The translations under genes and the position numbers were made by a program. Shown here piece after piece: positions 26,558 through 35,264 of a stretch of DNA of 64,000 bases. Numbering within the stretch: position 1 is the first letter of the stretch; the number at the start of each line of letters is the position of its first letter. The notes below the pieces were generated by a model. The model saw only the letters and a list, made by a program, of their open reading frames with translations. It was not told the origin of the DNA and did no database searches. The stretch is from Ruminococcaceae bacterium UBA2854 (GTDB lineage Bacteria > Bacillota > Clostridia > Oscillospirales > Acutalibacteraceae), in assembly GCA_002350765.1 (NCBI GenBank), contig DEFK01000018.1:5484-69483 (forward strand), read 5' to 3'.

Positions 26558-27067
26558 TTATTCTAATAACTCGCCGTCATGGATTTCGTCAACATCGTGA
26601 ACTGTTGATCTTGTCTTTGGCGGCGATGTTTTGGGCGGTGTTTTTTTAGGTTGTGTAGATTTTGGCGCTGAACTTGATTTTGACGAGCTTGCGCCATAGC
26701 TTGAATTATATGAAGAGTGGTTTTGATTGGGATCTTCATAAGAAGTAGAATTGGATGATGTTTTGCTTGAAGAAGATTTCTTCGTTGTTTTCTTTTTTGC
26801 TTTTGGTTTAGGTGGTTTTGGAGGTTTAGTTTCTTTTTCAGTCGGCGGTTCCGTTGGTTTGGTAGATTTCTGTGTTACCGTTTCTGTCGGTGCTTCATCA
26901 GGAGTAGCAGTATCCAGGTTATCAATTATTTGAACAGAAATTGTTTCTGCTTCATCAGGCGTCGCTTCCGATGAAACACCCGCGCTTGCCGACACTCCGA
27001 AAACAATCATAGCTACAATAAAAACAGCAAAATTTATTATCGTTGTTATTTTCCAGAACTTATTCAT
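26558..27067 (-). CDS. Exported Pro/Thr/Ser-rich low-complexity protein
   Basis: 169 aa. An N-terminal hydrophobic segment (8-28) could be a signal or anchor. The rest is disordered: Thr/Pro/Glu/Lys-rich (TKPTEPPTEKETKPPKPPKP), then Ser/Tyr/Asn-rich. Such stretches span the cell wall. The start overlaps the sortase stop by 8 bases. No sorting motif is seen, so it is probably held by its N-terminal helix. It may be a wall-spanning partner of the sortase or the adhesin. Confidence 0.6.
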   Translation of the reverse strand: MNKFWKITTIINFAVFIVAMIVFGVSASAGVSSEATPDEAETISVQIIDNLDTATPDEAPTETVTQKSTKPTEPPTEKETKPPKPPKPKAKKKTTKKSSSSKTSSNSTSYEDPNQNHSSYNSSYGASSSKSSSAPKSTQPKKTPPKTSPPKTRSTVHDVDEIHDGELLE

Positions 27068-27806
27068 CTAAACTCCTTTCGCAGATTACACAATAGCGAT
27101 ACTTATTTGTCGGATATGGATAGCAAGTAAAAAGCGTCAGTAAGTCTTTGCCTTCCTTGATTCGCAAGGGCTCAAATTCACTTGGCTTGATTATCACTTT
27201 ATCAATCACTTTATACTCAAGCTGACCAAACGGAGTAGTTACCTTTACCATATCTCCGTTTTGAAGGCTGTCTATATGTCTGAAATAATTCATATATCCA
27301 TATCCGCAATGCCCGGCAATAACCGCGTGGGTATTCTCACCGCCGTAAGGTATTGAGGTCTGACTCATATGAGCGGCGCCGAGTGACATATTATAATCAT
27401 TCGCACCGAGATAAATCGGCATATTCAATCCGAGTTTATCGACAGAAAGATATCCATATACACCGTCTTGAAAGCCGTAGTCGTATAAATTTAGAGATGC
27501 AACTTGATAGGAGCTTTTATCCTTTAGGTTGCATTGTTTTTCTTCATAGATTCTTTTGTTATATTCCTCGATATCGCGCCTTAATCCTTCTATATCAATT
27601 ACCGATTTATGGATTTCTTCAGATTTCTTATTTGTTGAATTAGTGGTTGTATCTTTTTCTGTTTCTGAGCAATCTTCGATAAATTTTTCAGTTTTATATT
27701 CTTGTATATAGTTGTATTTGGTATTTGATATTAATGGAATCAGAAGAATCACTATTCCAAGAGTTATCAAGATACCCGCACAGGCCGAAATCATATTCCA
27801 TTTCAT
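27060..27806 (-). CDS. Sortase (class C/D-like)
   Basis: 248 aa. An N-terminal membrane anchor (7-27) precedes a variable linker (~30-110) and a sortase core. The catalytic histidine is in AVIAGHCGYGYMNYF, the cysteine in LLTLFTCYPY and the arginine in NKYRYCVICERS. Sortases join LPXTG proteins to the cell wall or to each other. The element's LPXTG adhesin (15616-20025) is the likely substrate. The start overlaps the stop of rep by one base (TAATG), an unusual coupling of replication and surface-display genes. Confidence 0.88.
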   Translation of the reverse strand: MKWNMISACAGILITLGIVILLIPLISNTKYNYIQEYKTEKFIEDCSETEKDTTTNSTNKKSEEIHKSVIDIEGLRRDIEEYNKRIYEEKQCNLKDKSSYQVASLNLYDYGFQDGVYGYLSVDKLGLNMPIYLGANDYNMSLGAAHMSQTSIPYGGENTHAVIAGHCGYGYMNYFRHIDSLQNGDMVKVTTPFGQLEYKVIDKVIIKPSEFEPLRIKEGKDLLTLFTCYPYPTNKYRYCVICERSLDE

Positions 27807-28891
27807 TATCTTGTCACAACTCGCTTTGCTCTCTGTTCTATACGTCGCACTTCTTTATCCAGCAGAGATATTAGTTCTCTTTTTGTCTTTTCATCATCAT
27901 GTTCTGTCAGGCTGTCACAAATAAGCCCGTAAATCCTTGTCGCGTTCTTCAGGATCCATTCAAGCTTCATCACATCCCAATAGCTGTACGGAACAGGAAG
28001 TGAGGAAATAAAAAACGCGATAGACTCAAATAGTGTTTTGAAGTCCACTCCGTCATTGTACGCTTTGACTATCATAGCTTTTGTTTTATCATCCTCATCC
28101 ACTTTTGGAAGCATGGAACACTTTTCTTTGTAGAGCTTTATCGCTTCATCTACAACTTCGTTTTTATTGGAATAATATGACCTCATAAGAGGCGTAGTAT
28201 CAATATTCACAATACAAAACTCAAAATCCGAGATGTATTTTCCTGTACGTTTAGGTGTGCAGTTGACGCTGTAATTTGTAAGTCGATTCACTTCGTTTAC
28301 GGCAGGATTGAGAACATAACGTTTAAAGTCCTTCATCTCGATATACTTCTCTCTATCCACATGAAGAACTTTTCTCAGTTCCAAGGCTGATACTTCCCAA
28401 TGAGTCCTGAACTCGTTTTCAACTATGTAGTAATATAAGAACATTGAGTAAATGCTTGTCATATTAATAACATTACTGAGTTGATATTTTATATACCGCA
28501 CTCCTTCTAGATTAAAGAATACATTTTTTGCGGTTGACGAACAGGTAAGCTCAATGATATTCTCTCCCTTTTGCTTATAAACGCGGCAACGTTCAAACAA
28601 GGTGATTGAATCATATCCCCCATTCTCAAGCGGCAATACTACTTTACAATCTTGAAGCTGATCCGTATATGTACGAAGATGAGCAATGTTTATCTTTTTA
28701 ACTCCGATAAGCTCCTCATACTCTTTCTTGCTGAAAGCAACAGTTCGCACCGTTTCGTCTAAGGGATTTATTCTTGACAGAAAAGTATCAAGGATTTTTA
28801 GAGTATTGAGATTAAACGGATTGTATTTCATATGCAACAATCGGTTTGATCTTGACACTACATTGTTTTTATCGAGAATTGAGTTTTTCAT
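27806..28891 (-). CDS. rep: Rep_3-family replication initiator
   Basis: 361 aa. The ATG at 28891 is 6 bases after AGAAGG; ATG at 28897 is an alternative. It shows the paired winged-helix layout of Rep_3/RepB initiators: RLLHMKYNPFNLNTLKILDT at the start and IYSMFLYYYIVENEF, KDFKRYVLNPAVNEVNRLTN with KYISDFEFCI in the second domain. Such proteins bind iterons and open plasmid origins. An iteron array lies immediately upstream. This indicates the element can replicate autonomously after excision, as do some conjugative elements. A helical C-terminal extension of ~120 residues is unusual. Confidence 0.78.
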   Translation of the reverse strand: MKNSILDKNNVVSRSNRLLHMKYNPFNLNTLKILDTFLSRINPLDETVRTVAFSKKEYEELIGVKKINIAHLRTYTDQLQDCKVVLPLENGGYDSITLFERCRVYKQKGENIIELTCSSTAKNVFFNLEGVRYIKYQLSNVINMTSIYSMFLYYYIVENEFRTHWEVSALELRKVLHVDREKYIEMKDFKRYVLNPAVNEVNRLTNYSVNCTPKRTGKYISDFEFCIVNIDTTPLMRSYYSNKNEVVDEAIKLYKEKCSMLPKVDEDDKTKAMIVKAYNDGVDFKTLFESIAFFISSLPVPYSYWDVMKLEWILKNATRIYGLICDSLTEHDDEKTKRELISLLDKEVRRIEQRAKRVVTR

Positions 28892-29583
28892 ATTCATCCT
28901 TCTTTCTCTGTACGGAAGCGGCAAAAGCCTACTCCATTATCTCCTTGTTTTAAAATCACTTGTTTTTTCTTGTTTATATTCTTGTTTACGGCATACCATA
29001 ATAATAATGTTTATCGGACTTCCGAGAATTACAAGTGGAAAGATTATTCCAAACAGGTGGAATAACCATTCCGTATTGGTGGAAAAATCATTCCGTTTGA
29101 GAAGAGTTCAAGTAGGAGGAAAATTCCACTCAAGCGGAAAGATTGTTCCATATGATATATTTTCAAGTGGAATTCTGATTCCGTGTCCTGATACTGTAAG
29201 AGGAAAGATTGTATCATTATATCGTTATCATTAAAAAGGATTCGTAATATTCCAAACAAATAGAGAATTCAAGAGTAATTATCAATGTAAACGGAACAAT
29301 CCTTCCACTTGAAAAAGCTATAAATAACCTCAGGTGAAAGAATTATCCAAAATAACGGGTCAGTCATAGTTACTCGGAACAATCCTTCCACCTGAAGCAC
29401 AACAGAAAGGTTCTGAGCGAATCATTATATCCGCACAGAACAAGCAGATAAGGCGAAAGGTAATCCGTTGTTGAGTTTCTTGAATAAAAAACAAACGCGG
29501 AACAATCCTTCCACCTGAACCATATCTTAACCGAACGCAACAGAAAGGGAAACGATCGGGTAAGAGCAATATAACGGGTGTAT
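28892..29583. other. Candidate iteron origin of replication
   Basis: This ~690-base non-coding stretch holds at least seven direct iterons of the form CAAGTGGAAAGATTATTCC, with starts near 29032, 29054, 29076, 29109, 29131, 29164 and 29197. Their spacings are 22, 22, 33, 22, 33 and 33 bases, all multiples of 11. Inverted copies end at 29311, 29394 and 29517, and one more forward copy starts at 29331. Phasing on one helix face and the adjacent Rep_3 gene fit a plasmid-type origin. Short ORFs across it are not believable genes. Confidence 0.75.
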
Positions 29584-30105
29584 TTATCTATATATTTGAG
29601 AAAACACAATACCAAAAACAAAGACTGTCAGCGCAATTGAGATTACAGCAACCTGTAGTCTGAAATTCCATTTGTTTTTAGAAAGCACATAATACAAAAG
29701 CTGGGCATCATCCTCGGATAACTCTTTGTTTTCAAGACGTAGTAATACATCCTCAAGCTCTGAGTATCGGTTCTCAATATCAGCAGTTACGCTTTGATAT
29801 CGTTTGCGTTCCCGATTATAACCTCGCCGTGTTTCTTCAACAGTAAAAATCTCGTGTTTACCATATTCATTCTTTTCTTTGGTTTTATACTTGCGCACTT
29901 TAGAACATCGATGCTCATTTCTGTCAGCAGCAGCTTTATCAAGAGCGGTGGATTCAAGCTCTGACACAATGAATTTTGATAAGCTCTCCAAAGCCAAGTT
30001 TACTTCGGGGAGTTTGTTATCATTCAGCTCTTTTATCCGTTGCTCCTGCAAATACGGAGTCAAAACTAAATACGCTTCGTGATATATTAGACTATATAAA
30101 CTCAT
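29584..30105 (-). CDS. Tail-anchored membrane protein of unknown function
   Basis: 173 aa from the ATG at 30105, chosen for GGAGG 4 bases upstream. The body is charged and helical (many E/K/R), with a single C-terminal membrane segment (about 150-170, VAVISIALTVFVFGIVF), so it faces the cytoplasm. It lies just beyond the iteron region, transcribed toward it. Position suggests a link to replication or membrane attachment of the origin, but no family is recognised. Confidence 0.55.
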   Translation of the reverse strand: MSLYSLIYHEAYLVLTPYLQEQRIKELNDNKLPEVNLALESLSKFIVSELESTALDKAAADRNEHRCSKVRKYKTKEKNEYGKHEIFTVEETRRGYNRERKRYQSVTADIENRYSELEDVLLRLENKELSEDDAQLLYYVLSKNKWNFRLQVAVISIALTVFVFGIVFSQIYR

Positions 30106-30125
30106 AAAACCTCCATTATTTTGTA

Positions 30126-30154
30126 TTGACAATTGATATTTTTTAGGGTAAAAT
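30126..30154 (+). promoter_or_regulatory. Promoter of the AAA/DUF4143 gene
   Basis: TTGACA (30126-30131) and TAAAAT (30149-30154) with a 17-base spacer. GAGGTG precedes the ATG at 30196. Confidence 0.6.
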
Positions 30155-30195
30155 AAAAGTGCAGTTTATGATTATCATAAAGAACGAGGTGCGAT

Positions 30196-31422
30196 ATGAA
30201 ATATATTTACAGGGAACTCGAAAGAAAGTTCAAGGAAATGGATTCTTTTTTTAAAGCAATTCTAGTTACGGGAGCACGCCAAGTCGGCAAATCTACCATG
30301 CTTAAACACCTTGCTCGCGAGCAAAAAAGAACTTATGTAACTATGGATAGCGATATGGCAAGGGAATTAGCACGAACCGACCCGGTTCTGTTCTTTCAAA
30401 CCTACAAGCCTCCTATACTGATTGACGAAATCCAAAAAGCTCCGGAGTTGTTAGAGCAAATTAAAATAATGTGCGATGAAAGCGAAGAACGAGGACGATT
30501 TTGGCTTACAGGCTCACAACGTAAAAAGCTAATTGAAAAATCACAGGAATCATTAGCCGGTAGACTTGGAATTTTGAAGCTTTACGGCTTATCTCAAAGG
30601 GAAAAGAGACAAGTCTTAAATCCGTGCGAGCTAGATTTTTCTTTCACATCTTTGCAGGAACGAGCTTCATTAATGCCCAAGAATGATATACAAGATGTTT
30701 TTGAAAACATCTGGAAAGGCGGTTACGCGGATATACTATCAGCTTCGGATGAACAAATGCAGGTTTATTATCAGTCCTATATTGACAACTATCTTATCGC
30801 CGATGCTGTAAATGATGAAGGAATCACAAATACAGAAGCGTTTAAAAGATTCCTTCGTTCGTGCGCCGCAGTAGTAGGAAATCTTGTTAACTATAATACC
30901 TTAGCAGAATCAAGCGGAGTTTCCGTACCAACCGTACACAAATGGCTCAGCATTTTACAAGATATGGATGTTATTTATCTTCTTGAGCCATACTCAAATA
31001 ACGAGCTTCAAAGATTGATAAAAACTCCGAAGCTGTACTTTTGTGATACAGGCTTATGCGCTTACCTTACCCGTTGGTTAACAGCCGATTCTCTTCGAAA
31101 CGGTGCTGCCGGAGGACACTTCTATGAAAATTACGTCATAATGGAATTAGTCAAAAACTTCGCTTACTCAAAAACTCCTGCGCTTATAACCTTTTACAGA
31201 GATTCAAACGCAAAGGAAATAGATGTTTTTATCGAAGAAAACGGAAGAATACATCCTCTTGAGATAAAGATGTCAGCTAACCCGGATAAGCGGGAGATTA
31301 AAAAGTACAGTGTGCTTGATAAAACAACTGTTGAAAAAAGCTATGGCGGTATAATATGCATGTATCCTTCTCCTTTTCCGATTGACAGAAATAACAGCTT
31401 TATTCCAAGCAACCTTATATGA
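30196..31422 (+). CDS. AAA_14/DUF4143-family ATPase (cargo)
   Basis: 408 aa. The N-terminal AAA domain has Walker A GARQVGKST (26-34), Walker B ILIDEIQ (Asp77/Glu78) and the sensor-like FWLTGSQ. The C-terminal DUF4143 part contains FYRDSNAKEIDVFIE followed by HPLEIKMS, a PD-(D/E)xK nuclease-like pattern. These proteins are common, often mobile, and of unproven role; defence or addiction has been proposed. It has its own promoter and terminator and runs opposite to both flanking operons, so it is cargo. Confidence 0.85.
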   Translation: MKYIYRELERKFKEMDSFFKAILVTGARQVGKSTMLKHLAREQKRTYVTMDSDMARELARTDPVLFFQTYKPPILIDEIQKAPELLEQIKIMCDESEERGRFWLTGSQRKKLIEKSQESLAGRLGILKLYGLSQREKRQVLNPCELDFSFTSLQERASLMPKNDIQDVFENIWKGGYADILSASDEQMQVYYQSYIDNYLIADAVNDEGITNTEAFKRFLRSCAAVVGNLVNYNTLAESSGVSVPTVHKWLSILQDMDVIYLLEPYSNNELQRLIKTPKLYFCDTGLCAYLTRWLTADSLRNGAAGGHFYENYVIMELVKNFAYSKTPALITFYRDSNAKEIDVFIEENGRIHPLEIKMSANPDKREIKKYSVLDKTTVEKSYGGIICMYPSPFPIDRNNSFIPSNLI

Positions 31423-31427
31423 TAATT

Positions 31428-31458
31428 GAGCGTCTGCATTCAAAAGCAGGCGCTTTTT
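31428..31458 (+). terminator. Terminator after the AAA/DUF4143 gene
   Basis: GCGTCTGC pairs with GCAGGCGC across ATTCAAAA and is followed by TTTTTCTTT. Confidence 0.8.
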
Positions 31459-31460
31459 CT

Positions 31461-33992
31461 TTATAAATTAAACCCTGTTTTGCTTTTTCTTTCGGCAAAT
31501 ACAGGACATAGAGTAAGATTCTTATTTGGCATGGGACGAATCATATTGATTGCCCAGGTTTGCCTTTCCTTCGGGTTTTTATGTACAACCGCTGTCCACT
31601 CCTTGATATAATGCTGTTGTGATTGGACTTTGATTTTATCGGTAATAGCTTGGAGATTAATATCCTCACCGGATACACGAAACTCGTCAAGCGGCAATTC
31701 AACAAAAGACGCCGTGCTCCTGAACATTAGTAGGAAAGCACGTTTTTTATTCTTTCGGAACCTTATTATTTTGTTTTCATCACGATAAATGAGGTTTTCA
31801 TAATGGCGCAGGTAAACAGCCCATTTAATCTTCAGCATATCATCAGGAACAGCATTCAAATCATTTAGCATATCGAGAGATCCATCCATTATCGAAAGCT
31901 GTCTGTTTGTAATATTAAGCTCTCGGGCAAGACTGCTCACATCAGGAGTCTGAAACTTAGGTGTACCATCAGGATGATACAAGCTATCCTCCTGCTGTTT
32001 CTTTTTCTTCTCCTCAATATGCGACGGTATGGCAATATCTTCGGGTTTTGCAACTGTCGCTCTTGTTTTACCGCTCCACTTCTTGCGAATCGCGATAATC
32101 TCCTTACGCATAGTATTGTTATACTTACGTATATGATAAAACTGAAGTTTAGAGGGAAGCTTTTTATAATCTTCAAGCTCTTTATAGTAAAATTTCTTGA
32201 GTTGAACAGGGTGAGCCTTTTGAGTAAACATAATAAAGTACCTGCCCATATTCTCCATAAACTGAATATCGTCAATGGAAAACACTGGACGTTTCTGTTC
32301 TGTATATCTCAATGAATCTGTAAAATCAAACATTGGTGAGCTGGTTGTTTTCTGAGTAGTCAGAATACCCATTTCACCGCTTGCTTTGGAAAAATACTCC
32401 GCTGTTTCACCTTCGCCGCTAAGGCACAGCTTATATCTACAGTTCTCCAGTATTTCGCCCGCTTCCTCGGGAGAATATCTATCCTTGCGAAGTAGCTGCG
32501 GCATACTCTGGATAACGAGATAAAGAACGATATTGTACTTTCGTACAGTTGACAGCTTTGTACTGATCTCGTTGTATTTACCTGTATTACAGAATTCATC
32601 TATGATAAAGTTGAGAGCACGAGGAAGATATGTATTATCAAGGCTGTCATCCTCATCCTCTTTCTCAATATAGTCACCGTTTTCATCAAACTCAGGGAGC
32701 TCGTCATATTTGTAGTTTAGTCCGTATTTGGCAATTTTTGTGTTTACCTTAAAGGTCATATCTACAAACAAACAGGCAATAAGTGAGTACTTCGTATCCT
32801 GGTCATCGGTAATAAGAAAATACGCGCTCTTCTTGCTCGGATCTCCGAAGTCAGAAATATGGATATCATCCCTAGAAACCATAGCGGCACGTTCAGGCTC
32901 TATAAATATATTGAGTCGGTATCCAAGATTCTGAAGCACGTTCTCGGCAATCTCTGCTTTACGTATAAAGACCTCAAAACAGGTATACGCCGGACTGTTA
33001 TGATCCAGTGTGTTAAATAATGCGGTAAGCTCACGGAGGTTTTTCTTGAGCATACTGATTATGGTCTTTATATTGTTATTGCCTTCTCCCATATAATTGA
33101 CATATAGAATGAGAGCAGCCAGCAAATTATTCATACCTGCTTCCCAGAAAGGCTCACCTTTATCATTGAGCGTATTGTCGAGAATAGTTTTGGCGCAAAT
33201 CTGTGCCAGGGAGAAATCAGTTCCCACATCACCGATAAAGTTCCATCCATCAGAATATAACGGCTCCTCGGTATTGATAACTTTAATCTGATACCCGCGT
33301 TTTTTCAGCAAATGGTAAGAGTTGGCAAAAATCTCTCCCGAAGGATCGTTTATAACCATATTCTCCTCAGCCTTAGACAACTGAGCAATAAGAGGAAGAA
33401 TAAAGTTAGTTGTTTTACCGCAGCCTGCTGTTCCGAACAGAGCGACATTACGCTGATCGCCCTGAGCTGTTCTCGGGCGAAGTACAGCGCGATTATCCTC
33501 GATATTCCTGCCAAAGATAATATTGCTGTCCTCGGCCTTTTCGGGCTCATAAGATAAGACAAACTTTTCTTCAAGTTCCTCGATAGTCATTTCACGTCCC
33601 GAAGCGACAGAACTATTGACTACCATTTTCAAAGGCTTGCCGTCGCGGTATATTACCTTTGTTTTCGGAATATTCTTAGTATTTCGATAATAAGCGGCAT
33701 AGATTATCAGAATAACTACACCCACCAAAAACAATCCAAAGGAAGCGTTATCAAAACCACAACTAAATATCGAGATAAAGCAGATGAACGGATTAAAGGA
33801 AAACGCGGATATTCCGTTAATATCACTTGCGCAACGCAAAAACTGGGTAAATATACCCCAAAGCCAAAAGAATGCTGTCATAACAGCTATCCATTTAACC
33901 TTTGATTTTGGAGGAAGCTGGAGATAACGGGCATACAGTTTTCCAAAGAATTCTTTGAATTTTTCCCGAATCAACTTTATTGTATCGGTCAT
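31461..33992 (-). CDS. virD4: VirD4/TraG-type coupling protein
   Basis: 843 aa. Two membrane segments (about 33-50 and 86-102) precede the ATPase. Walker A is GTAGCGKTT at 187-195 and Walker B lies in LNFIIDEFCNTGKY (about 470). The coupling-protein signatures YLVIQSMPQL and LCLSGEGETAEYFS are present. It delivers the DNA-relaxase complex to the channel. The ~180-residue C-terminal tail is charged and may choose the substrate. It overlaps the upstream gene by 4 bases. Confidence 0.92.
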   Translation of the reverse strand: MTDTIKLIREKFKEFFGKLYARYLQLPPKSKVKWIAVMTAFFWLWGIFTQFLRCASDINGISAFSFNPFICFISIFSCGFDNASFGLFLVGVVILIIYAAYYRNTKNIPKTKVIYRDGKPLKMVVNSSVASGREMTIEELEEKFVLSYEPEKAEDSNIIFGRNIEDNRAVLRPRTAQGDQRNVALFGTAGCGKTTNFILPLIAQLSKAEENMVINDPSGEIFANSYHLLKKRGYQIKVINTEEPLYSDGWNFIGDVGTDFSLAQICAKTILDNTLNDKGEPFWEAGMNNLLAALILYVNYMGEGNNNIKTIISMLKKNLRELTALFNTLDHNSPAYTCFEVFIRKAEIAENVLQNLGYRLNIFIEPERAAMVSRDDIHISDFGDPSKKSAYFLITDDQDTKYSLIACLFVDMTFKVNTKIAKYGLNYKYDELPEFDENGDYIEKEDEDDSLDNTYLPRALNFIIDEFCNTGKYNEISTKLSTVRKYNIVLYLVIQSMPQLLRKDRYSPEEAGEILENCRYKLCLSGEGETAEYFSKASGEMGILTTQKTTSSPMFDFTDSLRYTEQKRPVFSIDDIQFMENMGRYFIMFTQKAHPVQLKKFYYKELEDYKKLPSKLQFYHIRKYNNTMRKEIIAIRKKWSGKTRATVAKPEDIAIPSHIEEKKKKQQEDSLYHPDGTPKFQTPDVSSLARELNITNRQLSIMDGSLDMLNDLNAVPDDMLKIKWAVYLRHYENLIYRDENKIIRFRKNKKRAFLLMFRSTASFVELPLDEFRVSGEDINLQAITDKIKVQSQQHYIKEWTAVVHKNPKERQTWAINMIRPMPNKNLTLCPVFAERKSKTGFNL

Positions 33993-35257
33993 CGTTTAAT
34001 TACTCTCGTTATGTCGCCTTCCATAAAATCGCCAAGCGATGAACGCCTGTATGGACGGAATATAACTTTACTGCCCGGGATTACATCTCTACGTCGTCTT
34101 GCTCTGTCGCTAATATTTCCGGGAAGTTCAACTTCAGAATTAGTAACAGTCTTTGCAACAGCGTTATAACCCATCTCACAATACATACGGACTCTACCTG
34201 TTTTGAAGTTCATTCCCACAACTGTCGCAAGAGTTTCGCCTGCATGTCCGAGTTTTTCGGGCTTGCTGTATTCTTCAAGTACAGGTAGAGTATAATCCTG
34301 CTCGACAGCTTTTGCCGAAGCTACTATTACTCTGTAACGGTATGTATTAAACTCCTTAAGCTTTATGCTTTTGAAGCCGTCTTCATCAATCTGCTCGATT
34401 TGCTCGATCTCTTTTTCGTCCTTGGCTTTTTTGATTTTATCGGTAATATCAAATTGCTTGTATTCGCCCTTATCATTTCTGGTCATTACCATCCAGCGAA
34501 TCTCCATAACACGAACATCAATCAGATCTCCGACTTCGCAAACCTCAGTGGACTGACTGATAAACTTCCATGATAAATCATTGGTAAATATCGTATATGG
34601 AATACCGCAAATATCCACATCAATAAATTCAGGCTTCTGCCTGATAACCCGACATCCTTGAACCACAGATTTTTCCCGAACTTTGATTTTATGTTGTCCG
34701 TAGCCTCTTCCTGTCCATACGCCCTTGTCGTAGAATTTTGTATAGAGCCTTCTCGAAGCGATAGCACGACTGCCGAGAATAAGAACTTCATCTGTCGTGC
34801 GAACGTGTGTTAATCGTGAGATACAGATTTCTACAGTCGCACCAAAGTATTCCATCAAACGTCTTCGCTTTGCGTCATCAGGGAAATCCGAAAATTTAAA
34901 TCGTATTTTTTCTAGCTCTGTAAAGAAGCTTTCAAATGTAATGTAGATGTCAAATACATCAAAAGGCGGGTCCAACTTACCTATAAGACACAAGACCTGC
35001 TTATCGTTTATTCTCTTATAATCTGCTCCGATAAGTAAAACGCTGAAAATCATCCTGTGACTCGCCGCGTATCTGAGATCATTAATCAACTCTATTCGAC
35101 TTTTTTTATCTTCTGTATCGGCGTTAAGAGTGAAAATGTTTCCTACACTTAACACATCATCATTACCCTCTACAGTAAAATCAAGAGTTTCGCTATCAGG
35201 GTTCTCATCATACCGTTCATCCACATCTGCCTTTGTATTTATCTTTTTATCTTCCAT
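33989..35257 (-). CDS. Hypothetical protein co-transcribed with virD4
   Basis: 422 aa from the ATG at 35257 (GAGGTG upstream; a GTG at 35263 is too close to it). No signal or membrane segment. The N-terminal 45 residues are acidic. Beta-rich segments such as VCEVGDLIDVRVMEIRWMVM and LATVVGMNFKTGRVRMY suggest OB/S1-like folds, and the C-terminus is basic (SDRARRRRDVIPGSKVIFRP). This would suit nucleic-acid binding. It lies between a second unknown and virD4, where relaxosome proteins are common. No family is recognised. Confidence 0.5.
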   Translation of the reverse strand: MEDKKINTKADVDERYDENPDSETLDFTVEGNDDVLSVGNIFTLNADTEDKKSRIELINDLRYAASHRMIFSVLLIGADYKRINDKQVLCLIGKLDPPFDVFDIYITFESFFTELEKIRFKFSDFPDDAKRRRLMEYFGATVEICISRLTHVRTTDEVLILGSRAIASRRLYTKFYDKGVWTGRGYGQHKIKVREKSVVQGCRVIRQKPEFIDVDICGIPYTIFTNDLSWKFISQSTEVCEVGDLIDVRVMEIRWMVMTRNDKGEYKQFDITDKIKKAKDEKEIEQIEQIDEDGFKSIKLKEFNTYRYRVIVASAKAVEQDYTLPVLEEYSKPEKLGHAGETLATVVGMNFKTGRVRMYCEMGYNAVAKTVTNSEVELPGNISDRARRRRDVIPGSKVIFRPYRRSSLGDFMEGDITRVIKR

Positions 35258-35264
35258 AAGCACC

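Noticed and set aside
28981..29530. Short repeats resembling a CRISPR array
   Set aside because: Repeats touch or nearly touch, vary in sequence and occur in both directions with no unique 30-base spacers; they fit iterons beside a Rep_3 gene.
29044..29569. Three ORFs of 69-83 codons in the iteron region
   Set aside because: They follow the repeat pattern, lack ribosome sites and overlap each other in different frames.
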